A DNA stretch of 64,000 nt from Dorea longicatena. GTDB taxonomy: Bacteria > Bacillota > Clostridia > Lachnospirales > Lachnospiraceae. Position 1 is the first letter of the stretch, and the number at the start of each line of letters is the position of its first letter. The notes under the pieces were generated by a model. It did not search any database and was not told where the DNA came from. It worked only from the letters and a program-made list of their open reading frames with translations. The position numbers were made by a program, and so were the translations under genes. The stretch is from positions 759,001-823,000 of the forward strand of contig NZ_CP102280.1 of the NCBI RefSeq assembly GCF_025150085.1. Reading direction: 5' to 3'. Below are positions 44,658-54,465 of this stretch, in pieces.

Positions 44658-47078
44658 ATGAATACTTCATTATCATGGATAAAAGCGTATGTTCCGGATC
44701 TTGATGTAACAGCTCAGGAATATACAGATGCAATGACTTTGTCTGGTACAAAAGTCGAAGGTTATGAGAAATTAGATGCAGATCTTGATAAGATCGTGAT
44801 CGGACAGATCGACAAGATTGAGAAACACCCGGATGCAGATAAACTGATCATCTGCCAGGTAAATGTCGGAACAGAGACGATTCAGATCGTAACAGGCGCT
44901 CCGAATGTAAAAGAGGGAGACAAGGTACCGGTTGTATTAGCAGGCGGACGTGTAGCAGGCGGACATGAGCCTGGACAGCGTGTAGAAGGCGGAATCAAGA
45001 TCAAAAAGGGAAAACTCCGTGGTGTTGAAAGTGATGGTATGATGTGTTCCATCGAAGAACTTGGCTCTAACAGAGATATGTATCCGGAGGCTCCGGAATA
45101 CGGAATCTATATTTTTGATGATGATGCCGTTGTAGGAGAGAGTGCGATCAAATCACTTGGCCTAGATGATGTCGTTGTAGAATATGAGATCACATCTAAC
45201 CGTGTAGATTGCTTCAGTGTTGTAGGTATTGCAAGAGAGGCAGCAGCTACATTTAATAAAGCGTTCTATCCACCTGTTGTCACACCAACAGGAAATGATG
45301 AGAATGCAGCAGATTATATCAAAGTAACCGTTAAGAATCCGGAACTTTGCCCAAGATATTGTGCAAGAATCGTAAAGAACATTAAGATCGGACCATCTCC
45401 AAAATGGATGCAGAGACGTCTGGCTTCTGTAGGAATCCGCCCGATCAACAACCTGGTTGATATTACAAACTATGTAATGGAAGAATACGGACAGCCAATG
45501 CATGCATATGACCTTGATACGATCGAAGGAAAAGAAATTGTAGTGCGTACTGCAGAAAAAGGTGAGAAATTCACAACTCTTGACGGACAGGAAAGAGAGA
45601 TGGATGAATCTGTACTGATGATCTGTGACGGTAAGAAATCCATCGGTATCGCAGGTATCATGGGTGGAGAAAACTCTATGATCACAGACGATGTTCAGAC
45701 AATGTTATTCGAAGCAGCTTGCTTTGATGGAACCAACATCCGTAAATCAAGCAAGAAGATCGGACTTCGTACCGATGCATCCGGTAAATTTGAGAAGGGT
45801 CTGGATCCAAATAATGCAGAGGCAGCCATTGACCGTGCATGCCAGCTGATCGAAGAGATGGGAGCCGGTGAAGTTGTCGGAGGAATGGTTGATGTATACA
45901 GCAAGAAGAAAGAGCCTGTAAGAGTACCATTTGATGCGGAAAAGATCAACAAGCTGCTTGGAACAGACATTTCTAAAGAAGAAATGATCGGATACTTCAA
46001 GAAGATCGATCTGGAATTCGATGAAGAGACAAGCGAAGTCATCGCACCTACTTTCCGTCATGACTTATTCCGCATCGCTGACCTTGCGGAAGAGGTTGCA
46101 AGATTCTACGGATATGATAACATTCCGACCACACTTCCAAGTGGAGAAGCTACAACAGGAAAATTATCATTCAAGTTAAGGGTAGAGCAGGTTGCACGTG
46201 ATATCGCTGAGTTCTGCGGATTCAGCCAGGGAATGACATATTCATTCGAAAGCCCGAAGGTATTTGACAAGCTTCTGATTCCGGAAGATTCTGATCTTCG
46301 TAAGGCTATTCCGATCATGAATCCACTGGGAGAAGATTATAGTATCATGCGTACATCTTCTTTGAATGGTATGCTGACATCACTTGCAACAAACTATAAC
46401 AGAAGAAATAAAGACGTAAAATTATACGAACTGGCTAACATTTATCTTCCAAAGGCACTTCCACTTACAGAACTGCCGGATGAAAGAGTACAGTTCACAC
46501 TTGGTATGTATGGCGAAGGCGACTTCTTCACTATGAAGGGTGTCGTAGAAGAATTCTTCGATAAAGTAGGACTTCATAAGAAAGAAAAGTACGATCCGAA
46601 TGCAGGAAAATCATTCCTTCATCCGGGACGTCAGGCAAACATCATTTATGATGGTGTAGTAGTCGGATATCTTGGAGAAGTACATCCGGAAGTTGCAGAT
46701 AACTATGGAATCGGAACAAGAGCCTACATTGCAGTAATCGATATGCCAGAGATCGTAGCAAGAGCAACATTTGATCGTAAATATACAGGAATTGCAAAAT
46801 TCCCTGCAGTGACACGTGACATCAGTATGGTAATGCCAAAAGAGATTCTGGTAGGACAGATTGAAGATGTGATCGAAAGCAAGGGCGGTGAATATCTGGA
46901 AAGCTATTCACTGTTCGATATTTACGAAGGTGCTCAGATTAAAACAGGATTCAAATCTGTTGCATATTCTATCGTATTCCGTGCGAAGGATAAGACTCTG
47001 GAAGATGCAGATGTATCTGCAGCTATGGACCGTATCTTAAAGGCACTCGAGGGTATGGGAATCGAACTTCGTAAATAA
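44658..47078 (+). CDS. pheT: Phenylalanyl-tRNA synthetase beta subunit, 806 aa
   Basis: Domain order: an EMAP-like tRNA-binding OB fold (about 40-150, KIEKHPDADKLIICQVNVG), B3/B4 editing domain (about 210-390), B5 (about 400-470), a catalytic-like core, and the ferredoxin-fold anticodon-binding domain at the end (about 710-805, FPAVTRDISMVMP). Full length for the bacterial enzyme, which forms a heterotetramer with PheS. It follows pheS by 36 bases with AAAAGGAGA upstream. Confidence 0.96.
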   Translation: MNTSLSWIKAYVPDLDVTAQEYTDAMTLSGTKVEGYEKLDADLDKIVIGQIDKIEKHPDADKLIICQVNVGTETIQIVTGAPNVKEGDKVPVVLAGGRVAGGHEPGQRVEGGIKIKKGKLRGVESDGMMCSIEELGSNRDMYPEAPEYGIYIFDDDAVVGESAIKSLGLDDVVVEYEITSNRVDCFSVVGIAREAAATFNKAFYPPVVTPTGNDENAADYIKVTVKNPELCPRYCARIVKNIKIGPSPKWMQRRLASVGIRPINNLVDITNYVMEEYGQPMHAYDLDTIEGKEIVVRTAEKGEKFTTLDGQEREMDESVLMICDGKKSIGIAGIMGGENSMITDDVQTMLFEAACFDGTNIRKSSKKIGLRTDASGKFEKGLDPNNAEAAIDRACQLIEEMGAGEVVGGMVDVYSKKKEPVRVPFDAEKINKLLGTDISKEEMIGYFKKIDLEFDEETSEVIAPTFRHDLFRIADLAEEVARFYGYDNIPTTLPSGEATTGKLSFKLRVEQVARDIAEFCGFSQGMTYSFESPKVFDKLLIPEDSDLRKAIPIMNPLGEDYSIMRTSSLNGMLTSLATNYNRRNKDVKLYELANIYLPKALPLTELPDERVQFTLGMYGEGDFFTMKGVVEEFFDKVGLHKKEKYDPNAGKSFLHPGRQANIIYDGVVVGYLGEVHPEVADNYGIGTRAYIAVIDMPEIVARATFDRKYTGIAKFPAVTRDISMVMPKEILVGQIEDVIESKGGEYLESYSLFDIYEGAQIKTGFKSVAYSIVFRAKDKTLEDADVSAAMDRILKALEGMGIELRK

Positions 47079-47133
47079 AAAACATTCATTCATATCAGAT
47101 AAAAGCTCGGTAAAAAGAGCAAGAGGATTACGT

Positions 47134-48117
47134 ATGAAGAAAAAACAGATCATAGGTCTGGTAGTAGCGGCAGCACTGTTCGTTGGAGTCAGTGCTGCCA
47201 GCGTATTTACCAATACAATTTCAAAAAATCTGCTTCAGAGCAGTGCAGATGATATAATTAATCTCGGAGGTTCGTATCAGTTTAATCCACCGTCTGAAGA
47301 TTATATTGCAATCGTAAGAGTAGAAGGTACGATCCAGGAACAGAGTGGAAGCAGTATACTAGAGGCATCCAGCGGATATCAGCATGATTCAACGATGAAT
47401 TATATCGATGAATTGATGGATGATTCTAACAATAAAGGAATTCTTCTGTATGTAGATTCTCCGGGAGGAACTGTCTATGAATCCGAAGAACTGTATCAGA
47501 AACTGAAAGAATATAAAGAGACAACAAAACGTCCGATCTGGGATTATATGGCACATTATGCGGCATCCGGTGGATATATGGTGTCTATGGCATCGGATAA
47601 AATCTATGCAAATTCGAATACAACGACCGGTTCCATCGGTGTGATCATGTCAGGATATGATATGTCCGGGCTGTATAAAAAGCTTGGAATCCGTTATGTA
47701 AGTATCACGAGCGGAAAGAATAAGGACAGCAGCAAATTTACGGACGAGCAGATTGCTATTTATCAGGATCAGATCAATGAAGCTTATGAGGAATTCGTGA
47801 ATATCGTGGCAGACGGCCGTGATATGTCAGTGGAGGATGTAAAGAAACTGGCAGACGGAAGAACTTATACTGCAAAGCAGGCGAAGAACAACGGTCTGAT
47901 CGATGAGATCAGTCTGTATCCGGATATGAAAGATGCGATGAGCAAAAAACTTGGAACATCTACATTTTATGAGATGGAATCAGATGAAGGACTTTTGCAG
48001 TCGCTGTTTTCCAAAGCAGAATCATTAGTTCCGAAGTCAGAAGCGCAGGTTCTGACGGAAACCGCCAAAAGTGTAGAAAGCGGGGTGCCGATGTACTATG
48101 CAGAACAGTTACGATAA
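47134..48117 (+). CDS. sppA: Signal peptide peptidase SppA, 327 aa
   Basis: An N-terminal membrane anchor (about residues 5-24) is followed by a ClpP-like domain. The Ser/Lys dyad is clear: S145 in HYAASGGYMVSMASDKIYA and K197 in TSGKNKDSSKF, positions close to those of the Bacillus enzyme. It degrades leftover signal peptides and may help in envelope stress. The RDD-protein gene begins inside its last 20 bases. Confidence 0.92.
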   Translation: MKKKQIIGLVVAAALFVGVSAASVFTNTISKNLLQSSADDIINLGGSYQFNPPSEDYIAIVRVEGTIQEQSGSSILEASSGYQHDSTMNYIDELMDDSNNKGILLYVDSPGGTVYESEELYQKLKEYKETTKRPIWDYMAHYAASGGYMVSMASDKIYANSNTTTGSIGVIMSGYDMSGLYKKLGIRYVSITSGKNKDSSKFTDEQIAIYQDQINEAYEEFVNIVADGRDMSVEDVKKLADGRTYTAKQAKNNGLIDEISLYPDMKDAMSKKLGTSTFYEMESDEGLLQSLFSKAESLVPKSEAQVLTETAKSVESGVPMYYAEQLR

Positions 48118-48892
48118 TCAGGAGAAGTTAGCCAGACAGAACAGTTGCTGTGCCAGTGGGAATCTGGAGTATGCCGGGTTCTGGGTGCGGATGGCGGCTT
48201 ATATGATCGACAGTGTGGTAGTATTTGCAGGCCTCCTGATCGTGCGGCTGATATTTGCAGGTATCTCACTGGCTGGCGGCGGTGCGATAACGGGAACGGA
48301 TATCCTGTTTCATTATTCGTTGAAAGATATCGTACTGTATGCTCTGAAAGTGTTATATTTTATTGCATTTACCTATCTGACAGGAACGACACTTGGAAAG
48401 AAAGCGATGAATCTCCGGGTAGTTTCAAAAAATCCGGAAGAGAAGCTGACACTGTTCAATGTGGTGTACCGCGAGACGGTTGGAAGATTCTTATGTAGCC
48501 TTCCGGTGAATATCGGTTATATTGTTGCAGGAATTGATTCGGAAAAACGTGGATTTCATGACTTGCTTTGTGATACCAGAGTGGTCTATCAGAAGAAGAT
48601 AAAAGCATGGATGGCGCAACCGGGAACAGTTGTACCAGAATGTGAAAAGCTAAATGTAGAAGAGCAGAAACCGCAGACATCAGAGGGTGAGCTGTCAAAA
48701 ACGCAGAAAAATGTCCAAATGAAAGAGTCTGGGATACGGGAATTGAAAAAAACAGAAAATACACAGAGTTCTGTAGTTGAGAAACTGGGAAAACCAGTGT
48801 ATAATGGCTATCGTCTGGTAGAAAATAAATCAGAAAAAGAAATAGCTTCAAATGCAACTGTAAATGAAAACATATCAGAAAAAGATACGTAA
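48098..48892 (+). CDS. RDD-family membrane protein with a charged C-terminal tail, 264 aa
   Basis: The RDD domain occupies about residues 20-170: YAGFWVRMAAYMIDSVVVFA with the Arg/Asp pair, a second span, and TGTTLGKKAMNLRVVS. A Glu/Lys-rich tail of about 90 residues without membrane spans follows. Substrates of RDD proteins are mostly unknown; some exchange ions. It overlaps sppA by 20 bases, which implies joint translation. Confidence 0.85.
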   Translation: MQNSYDNQEKLARQNSCCASGNLEYAGFWVRMAAYMIDSVVVFAGLLIVRLIFAGISLAGGGAITGTDILFHYSLKDIVLYALKVLYFIAFTYLTGTTLGKKAMNLRVVSKNPEEKLTLFNVVYRETVGRFLCSLPVNIGYIVAGIDSEKRGFHDLLCDTRVVYQKKIKAWMAQPGTVVPECEKLNVEEQKPQTSEGELSKTQKNVQMKESGIRELKKTENTQSSVVEKLGKPVYNGYRLVENKSEKEIASNATVNENISEKDT

Positions 48893-48920
48893 AGAATAAA
48901 AGGGAAAGGAATTCATAATT

Positions 48921-49946
48921 ATGAAACGTCAGGATTTTTATTATGAATTGCCGGAAGAACTGATTGCACAGGATCCGCTTGAGGATCGTTCGAGCTCCAG
49001 ACTTCTTGTCCTTGACAAGGAGACCGGGGCTTTTTCCCATCATGTATTTAAAGAAATCACAGAGTATCTGCATGAGGGAGACTGTCTGGTAATCAATGAT
49101 ACAAAGGTTATTCCGGCAAGATTGATTGGTTCCAAAGTAGAGACCAATGCCAAAATCGAAGTATTATTATTGAAGAGAAAAGAAAACAACGTATGGGAGA
49201 CGCTGGTAAAACCAGGTAAGAAAGCAAAAGTCGGAGCAAAGATCAGTTTCGGTGATGGCCTTCTGATGGGAGAAGTCATTGATGTGGTAGAAGAAGGAAA
49301 CCGTCTGATCAAATTCGATTTCGACGGAATTTTTGAAGAAATCTTAGACCAGCTTGGCCAGATGCCGCTGCCTCCATATATCACACACCAGCTGGAGGAT
49401 AAGAACCGTTACCAGACGGTATATGCAACTCACACAGGTTCGGCAGCAGCACCGACGGCAGGACTGCATTTTACACCGGAACTTCTGGAAGAGATTAAGG
49501 AAAAAGGTGTGGATATTGCGAGAGTTACACTTCATGTGGGGCTTGGAACATTCCGTCCGGTAAAAGTGGATGAGATTACCGAGCATCATATGCATTCGGA
49601 ATTCTTCATGATCGATGAAGAAGCGGCTGAGAAGATCAATCGTGCAAAAGAGACGGGACACCGTGTTATCTGCGTCGGAACGACAAGCTGCAGAACGGTA
49701 GAATCGGCAGCAGATGAGAATGGACATCTGGAAGCGAAGAGTGGATGGACACAGATATTCATCTATCCGGGCTATAAATTCAAAGTACTGGATTGTCTGA
49801 TCACGAACTTCCATCTTCCAGAATCTACATTAATCATGCTGGTATCTGCGCTTGCAGGACGGGAGCACGTGCTTGCGGCTTATGAAGAGGCTGTGAAGGA
49901 GAGGTACCGGTTCTTTTCATTTGGGGATGCGATGTTTATTCAGTAG
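48921..49946 (+). CDS. queA: tRNA preQ1(34) S-adenosylmethionine ribosyltransferase-isomerase, 341 aa
   Basis: Typical QueA: start [20 protein letters not shown] with [58 protein letters not shown] and the end [20 protein letters not shown]. It builds epoxyqueuosine at the tRNA wobble position. Normal length. No tgt or queG is adjacent within the window. A structured spacer follows the stop codon. Confidence 0.96.
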   Translation: MKRQDFYYELPEELIAQDPLEDRSSSRLLVLDKETGAFSHHVFKEITEYLHEGDCLVINDTKVIPARLIGSKVETNAKIEVLLLKRKENNVWETLVKPGKKAKVGAKISFGDGLLMGEVIDVVEEGNRLIKFDFDGIFEEILDQLGQMPLPPYITHQLEDKNRYQTVYATHTGSAAAPTAGLHFTPELLEEIKEKGVDIARVTLHVGLGTFRPVKVDEITEHHMHSEFFMIDEEAAEKINRAKETGHRVICVGTTSCRTVESAADENGHLEAKSGWTQIFIYPGYKFKVLDCLITNFHLPESTLIMLVSALAGREHVLAAYEEAVKERYRFFSFGDAMFIQ

Positions 49947-49951
49947 AGTTG

Positions 49952-50024
49952 CTATTTAATGCATTAAGCGGTTGATACCCGGCCGGAAGAAAAGGAAGAG
50001 AGTCCGCGATAATTAATTAAATAG
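49952..50024 (+). other. Structured 73-base spacer after queA
   Basis: CTATTTAATGCATTAAGCGG (49952-49971) pairs over most of its length with CCGCGATAATTAATTAAATA (50004-50023). The loop contains CCCGGCCGG and purine-rich GAAGAAAAGGAAGAGAG. There is no T-run on the + strand, so it is not a classical terminator. It may be a 3' stabiliser, a small RNA or a cis-regulatory element of the dismutase gene. Confidence 0.55.
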
Positions 50025-50084
50025 AAAAAAGCCGCACATATTTATACTCCTTTGCATACCATAAATGCGAAGGAGCGTGATAAT

Positions 50085-50588
50085 ATGATCTATAAAGCAA
50101 TCCAGGGACTTCCGCAGGCCCATGCCAGGATAAAAGGGAGCAAAGAATACCCTGATATTCGTGGAAATGTATATCTCTATGAAGTGTATAATGGCACAGT
50201 TCTTTTAGGAGAACTGACGGGAATCCCGGAGGAACTGGAGAAGAAATACGGAGGATTTTTTGGATTCCATATTCATGAAGGAAATGCGTGTACGGGAGAT
50301 TCACAGGATCCATTTGCAGATACAAAAGGACACTATAATCCGGAAAAAGAAGAACATCCCAGACATGCAGGAGATCTGCCGCCGGTATTAAGTAATGATG
50401 GAACTGCATGGATGGAGATTTATACCGGAAGATTCTATCCAATGGATGTTGTCGGCAGGACGATCGTACTTCATGAGATGCCGGATGACTTCAAGACCCA
50501 GCCGTCCGGAGATTCGGGAATGAAGATTGCATGCGGTGAAATCAAAGCATGGGAACAAGAATGTAAGAACAAAAATGGTAACGAATAA
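50085..50588 (+). CDS. Cu/Zn superoxide dismutase-like protein, 167 aa
   Basis: All metal ligands of the family are visible: FHIHEG (two copper His), GHYNP (bridging His), HPRHAGDLP (zinc His and Asp) and VLHEMPDDF (copper His). The disulphide cysteines in NACTG and KIACGE are kept. The usual catalytic Arg (GNAGxRxACG) is a Lys here (GDSGMKIACG), which would be expected to slow or alter catalysis. There is no signal peptide, unlike most bacterial SodC. AAGGAG supports ATG 50085. Confidence 0.88.
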   Translation: MIYKAIQGLPQAHARIKGSKEYPDIRGNVYLYEVYNGTVLLGELTGIPEELEKKYGGFFGFHIHEGNACTGDSQDPFADTKGHYNPEKEEHPRHAGDLPPVLSNDGTAWMEIYTGRFYPMDVVGRTIVLHEMPDDFKTQPSGDSGMKIACGEIKAWEQECKNKNGNE

Positions 50589-50644
50589 GTGGAGAACCGT
50601 CATACAGATAATTTGACATGTAAGTATGAAAACGTTAAAATTGT

Positions 50645-50679
50645 TGGAGGAATGTAGAAAACTGCAGTCCTCCATTTTT
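50645..50679 (+). terminator. Terminator between the dismutase gene and the cobalamin operon
   Basis: TGGAGGA pairs with TCCTCCA over a 16-base loop that has its own short stem, followed by five T. A second GTCAGGG/CCCTGAT pairing occurs just upstream of cbiD (about 50682-50721). No cobalamin riboswitch signature (GCCACTG box) was found here. Confidence 0.8.
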
Positions 50680-50735
50680 GCGTCAGGGGATATTAAAAAA
50701 GCCAAAACCTCGCTCCCTGATGGAAAGGAGTCCAT

Positions 50736-51875
50736 ATGCCGAAAAAAGAATTAGCAAAAGGGTATACAACCGGAACCTGTGCACAGGCTGCAACGAGGGC
50801 AGCAATGCAGATGCTTTTTACAGGTGAAAAAGTAGAGCAGGTGTCGGTAGAACTGCCGCAGGGAGAAAAGCTGCAGCTGGATATCACGGATATACAGAGA
50901 AAATATACAGACAGGGAATTGCCGGATATGGTATCCTGTGCGGTCAAAAAAAACAGCGGAGATGATCCGGATATCACGAATGGAGTACTGGTTTACAGTC
51001 AGGTAGGGCTTTCTGAAACAGGACAGATTCATATTGATGGCGGGATCGGGGTAGGAAGAGTGACCAGGCCCGGACTGAATCAGCCGGTGGGAGAAGCCGC
51101 AATTAACCGTGTGCCAAGGCAGATGATAGGAAAAGAAGTAGAAGAAGCCTGTGAAGAGGTTGGCTATACCGGTGGAATTGATGTAGAGATTTCGATTCCG
51201 GAAGGGGCAAGACTGGCAAAAGAAACATTTAATCCAAGACTTGGAATAGAAGGAGGACTTTCAATACTTGGGACAACCGGTATTGTGAATCCGATGAGTG
51301 AACAGGCGCTGATCGATACCATTGAAGTAGAGATGAAGGTATGCCTTGCGGAAAAGTACAGGTATCTGATCATTGCACCGGGTAATTACGGATTGGATTT
51401 TCTGAAAGAACAGTATAGTATAGAAGAAAATGATGTGGTAAAATGTAGTAACTATATTGGTCAGACCATAGATATGGCGGTAGAACAGGATTGTAAAGGT
51501 GTCCTGCTGGTCGGACATATCGGGAAACTGATCAAGGTATCCGGCGGAATCATGAATACCCATTCCAGATGGGCAGACTGTCGGATGGATTTATTCGCCA
51601 CGGCCGCATTGAGAGCGGGAATTGCCGGAGGGAAGGCAGTCGAATTTCTTGACTGTGTGACGACGGATGATGCATTGGAGAAATGCAGCGAGGAAGAACG
51701 AACACGCATTATGGAAAAAATCATGATGCGTATGGAGGAATATCTGAACTACCGGGGGAAAGGAGAGATACAGGTGGGAGCGGTCACGTTTTCCAATGTA
51801 TACGGAATCCTTGGAAAGACAGAAAAAGCAGAAGAACTGATAGAAAGATTCAGAAAAGAACGAAATATACAATAG
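50736..51875 (+). CDS. cbiD: Cobalt-precorrin-5B C1-methyltransferase, 379 aa
   Basis: CbiD landmarks: start KGYTTGTCAQAATRAAMQ, IGVGRVTRPGLNQPVGEAAI, NPRLGIEGGLSILGTTGIV and GHIGKLIKVSGGIMNTHSRW. It adds the C1 methyl group in the oxygen-independent branch of corrin synthesis. It is the first gene of a long operon in the window. A strong AAAGGAG site precedes ATG 50736. CbiD together with CbiG marks the anaerobic pathway. Confidence 0.96.
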   Translation: MPKKELAKGYTTGTCAQAATRAAMQMLFTGEKVEQVSVELPQGEKLQLDITDIQRKYTDRELPDMVSCAVKKNSGDDPDITNGVLVYSQVGLSETGQIHIDGGIGVGRVTRPGLNQPVGEAAINRVPRQMIGKEVEEACEEVGYTGGIDVEISIPEGARLAKETFNPRLGIEGGLSILGTTGIVNPMSEQALIDTIEVEMKVCLAEKYRYLIIAPGNYGLDFLKEQYSIEENDVVKCSNYIGQTIDMAVEQDCKGVLLVGHIGKLIKVSGGIMNTHSRWADCRMDLFATAALRAGIAGGKAVEFLDCVTTDDALEKCSEEERTRIMEKIMMRMEEYLNYRGKGEIQVGAVTFSNVYGILGKTEKAEELIERFRKERNIQ

Positions 51876-51883
51876 ATACCAGA

Positions 51884-51922
51884 GTATGCAGGAGAAGTTG
51901 CTGGTGGCAGGTTCTTTGCAGG
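51884..51922 (+). repeat. Dispersed palindromic repeat, copy D (between cbiD and cbiF)
   Basis: GTATGCAGGAGAAGTTGCTG pairs imperfectly with GGCAGGTTCTTTGCAGGAC. It is the most diverged copy of the family and fills the gap between the cbiD stop and the cbiF ribosome site. Confidence 0.7.
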
Positions 51923-51941
51923 ACAGGAAGGAGTCGGAAAA

Positions 51942-52699
51942 TGATACATTTTGTGGGAGCAGGTCCGGGAGCCGAAGATCTGATCACGGTCCGTGGACAG
52001 CGTTATCTGGAGCAGGCTGATGTGGTGATCTATGCGGGATCACTGGTGAATCCGGGGCTGTTAAAGAGTACAAAGGAGACATGCGAGATATATAACAGTG
52101 CGAAGATGACACTGGAAGAAGTTCTGGAAGTGATGGAACAGGCAGAACGGGAACAGAAGATGACGGTTCGGCTGCATACAGGTGATCCGTGTCTGTACGG
52201 TGCAATACGGGAACAGATGGATCATCTGGATGAACTGGGAATTGCGTATGATTCCTGCCCGGGTGTCAGTTCCTTCTGCGGGGCAGCAGCGGCACTGAAT
52301 CTGGAATATACACTTCCGGAGGTGTCACAGAGTGTTGTCATCACACGTATGGAAGGAAGAACACCGGTTCCGGCGAAGGAAAAGGTTGCAACGTTTGCAA
52401 GTCATAATGCGACGATGGTACTTTTCTTAAGTACAGGACTTCTGGAAAAGCTGGAAGGCCAGTTGATAGAAGGCGGTTATAAAGAAGACACGCCGGCAGC
52501 AATTGTATACAAGGCAACATGGCCGGAGGAAGAAAGTTACATCTGTACTGTCAGTACACTGGCAGAGACTGCGAAAGCACATGGAATTACAAAGACAGCA
52601 TTGATCATCGTTGGAGATGTGGTGACACATCATACGTATGAACGTTCGAAACTGTATGATCCGGAATTCACCACCGAGTTCCGTCAGGGAGTAAAATAA
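51942..52699 (+). CDS. cbiF: Cobalt-precorrin-4 C11-methyltransferase, 252 aa
   Basis: Tetrapyrrole methylase fold: FVGAGPGAEDLITVRGQRYL, VIYAGSLVNP, the SAM-loop LHTGDPCLYGAIREQMDHL and CPGVSSFCGAAAALNLEYTL. LVNP and the DPCLYGA motif point to CbiF/CobM rather than CbiE or CbiH. ATG 51942 follows AAGGAG at 51928-51933; the frame upstream runs through the palindromic repeat and cbiD and is not coding. Two bases separate it from cbiG. Confidence 0.93.
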
Positions 52700-52700
52700 G

Positions 52701-53744
52701 ATGAAGATTGCAATGATCAGTTTTACCGGAAATGGAAGAAGACTGGAGAGATCTTTAGCACATGAACTGGAAAAAGAAGGACACCAGGTGCTGCAGGCGG
52801 TAAAATGCAAAGAACTGGAATCGGACAAGGATGCGGTAAAATGCAGTGCCGGAGAATGGACAGGTGAACAGTTCCGGACGCGGGATGTACTGATCTTTAT
52901 TGGAGCAGTACAGATTGCCGTGCGCTTGATCGCATCTTTTATAGGATCAAAGACAACAGATCCGGCGGTACTGGTACTGGATGAGAAAGGACAATATTGT
53001 ATCCCAATCCTGTCCGGGCACATTGGCGGAGCAAATGAGATGGCTGAAAGAATTGCAGAGATGGCAGGAGCACTGCCTGTGATCACAACAGCTACAGATA
53101 TCCGGGGAAAATGGGCAATAGATGTATTTGCCAGAAAGAATCATCTTTATATAGAAGATATGCAGAAGGCAAAGCAAATTTCGGCAAAGATTCTGGAAGG
53201 AAAGACAGTCGTGGCCGCGATTGAGAGCGGAAGAGATTCGATAGAGGGTACTGTGCCGGAAGAAGTGAAGATCGTACCGGAAACCTATGAGAATCCAGAT
53301 ATCTATATCGGGATATATGAACGAAAATTAAGCAGTCATGTATTAAGGCTGATACCACAACGGATCACGGTGGGAATCGGCTGCAGACGGGGGACATCCG
53401 CAGAGCAGATAGAACAGCTGGTGGATAAGATACTGAAAGAATCACATATTAATAAGAAAAGTATTGGCAGGATCGCAAGCATTGATCTAAAAAAAGACGA
53501 AGAGGGATTGCTTACATTTTGCAACAAATATAACATAGAGCCGGAATTTTATCCGGCAGAAGAATTAAAAAAAGTAGAAGGAGAATTCAGTGTTTCTACA
53601 TTTGTAAAAAAGGTTACCGGAGTGGATAATGTATGTGAAAGAAGTGCTGTATATACAGGTGGTACACTGCGGATCAGAAAACAGGCAGAAAATGGTGTGA
53701 CAGCAGCATTTGCCTGGGATAATTGGAGGGTGAAGTTTGAATAA
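52701..53744 (+). CDS. cbiG: Cobalt-precorrin-5A hydrolase, 347 aa
   Basis: An N-terminal CbiG region (MISFTGNGRRLERSLAHELE, FIGAVQIAVRLIASFIGSKT with PILSGHIGGANEMAERIA) and the C-terminal CobE/CbiG_C domain (TVGIGCRRGTSAEQIEQLVD) are both present. It removes the two-carbon fragment as acetaldehyde from cobalt-precorrin-5A. Standard length. It overlaps cbiH by eight bases. Confidence 0.94.
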   Translation: MKIAMISFTGNGRRLERSLAHELEKEGHQVLQAVKCKELESDKDAVKCSAGEWTGEQFRTRDVLIFIGAVQIAVRLIASFIGSKTTDPAVLVLDEKGQYCIPILSGHIGGANEMAERIAEMAGALPVITTATDIRGKWAIDVFARKNHLYIEDMQKAKQISAKILEGKTVVAAIESGRDSIEGTVPEEVKIVPETYENPDIYIGIYERKLSSHVLRLIPQRITVGIGCRRGTSAEQIEQLVDKILKESHINKKSIGRIASIDLKKDEEGLLTFCNKYNIEPEFYPAEELKKVEGEFSVSTFVKKVTGVDNVCERSAVYTGGTLRIRKQAENGVTAAFAWDNWRVKFE

Positions 53745-54465
53745 GGTATATGTGATAGGAATGGGACCGGGGGCATATGAACAGATGACGTTGAAAGCAG
53801 TCCGGACGCTGGAAAAATGTGATGTGATCGTCGGATATACCGTATATATCGAATTATTAAAAGAATATTTTCCGGATAAGAGATATTTGACAACGTCCAT
53901 GAGACAGGAGGCAGCACGGTGCAGGATGGCATTCGAAGAGGCAGCAAAAGGAGCTGTAACGGCAATGGTATGCAGCGGAGATGCCGGGATATACGGAATG
54001 GCAGGACTGATGTATGAAATCGGTGAGGAATATCCGGAAGTCGTGATCGAAGTAATCCCGGGAGTGACAGCGGCACTGGGAGGTTCTGCGGTACTTGGAG
54101 CAGCAGTCGGACATGATGTCAGTCTGATCAGTTTAAGTGATCTTTTGACACCGTGGGAATTGATCGAAGAAAGGCTTCGCTGTGCGGCAAAAGCTGATTT
54201 TGTGATCTGCCTTTATAATCCGTCCAGCAGGAAACGCAGTACCTATCTTGCAAAAGCATGTGAGATCATGCTGGAATATAAGGCGGAAGATACCGTCTGC
54301 GGAATAGTGAAAAACATTGCCCGCGAGGGAGAAACAATGCAGACACTGACACTGAAAGAATTAAAAGAGACAACAGTAGATATGTTCTCTACTGTATTTA
54401 TCGGAAATAAACAGACAAAAGTAATTCGGGAAAAAATGGTTACACCAAGGGGATATCGTATATGA
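53737..54465 (+). CDS. cbiH: Cobalt-precorrin-3B C17-methyltransferase, 242 aa
   Basis: Tetrapyrrole methylase with VYVIGMGPGAYEQMTLKAVR, DVIVGYTVYIELLKEYF, VCSGDAGIYGMAGLMYEIGE and SDLLTPWELIEERLRCAAKA. The GDAGIYGMA loop and the LLTPWE motif are typical of CbiH/CobJ ring-contracting methylases. The start is TTG 53737, with GGAGGG eight bases upstream and inside cbiG. It overlaps the next gene by four bases. Confidence 0.93.
   Translation: MNKVYVIGMGPGAYEQMTLKAVRTLEKCDVIVGYTVYIELLKEYFPDKRYLTTSMRQEAARCRMAFEEAAKGAVTAMVCSGDAGIYGMAGLMYEIGEEYPEVVIEVIPGVTAALGGSAVLGAAVGHDVSLISLSDLLTPWELIEERLRCAAKADFVICLYNPSSRKRSTYLAKACEIMLEYKAEDTVCGIVKNIAREGETMQTLTLKELKETTVDMFSTVFIGNKQTKVIREKMVTPRGYRI

Noticed and set aside
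49947..50735. Cobalamin riboswitch expected upstream of cbiD
   Set aside because: I searched for the conserved B12-box signature and flanking helices and found only terminator-like hairpins.
51683..51941. N-terminal extension of the cbiF frame overlapping cbiD
   Set aside because: It reads cbiD in the wrong frame and passes through palindromic copy D; the internal ATG 51942 has a good ribosome site.
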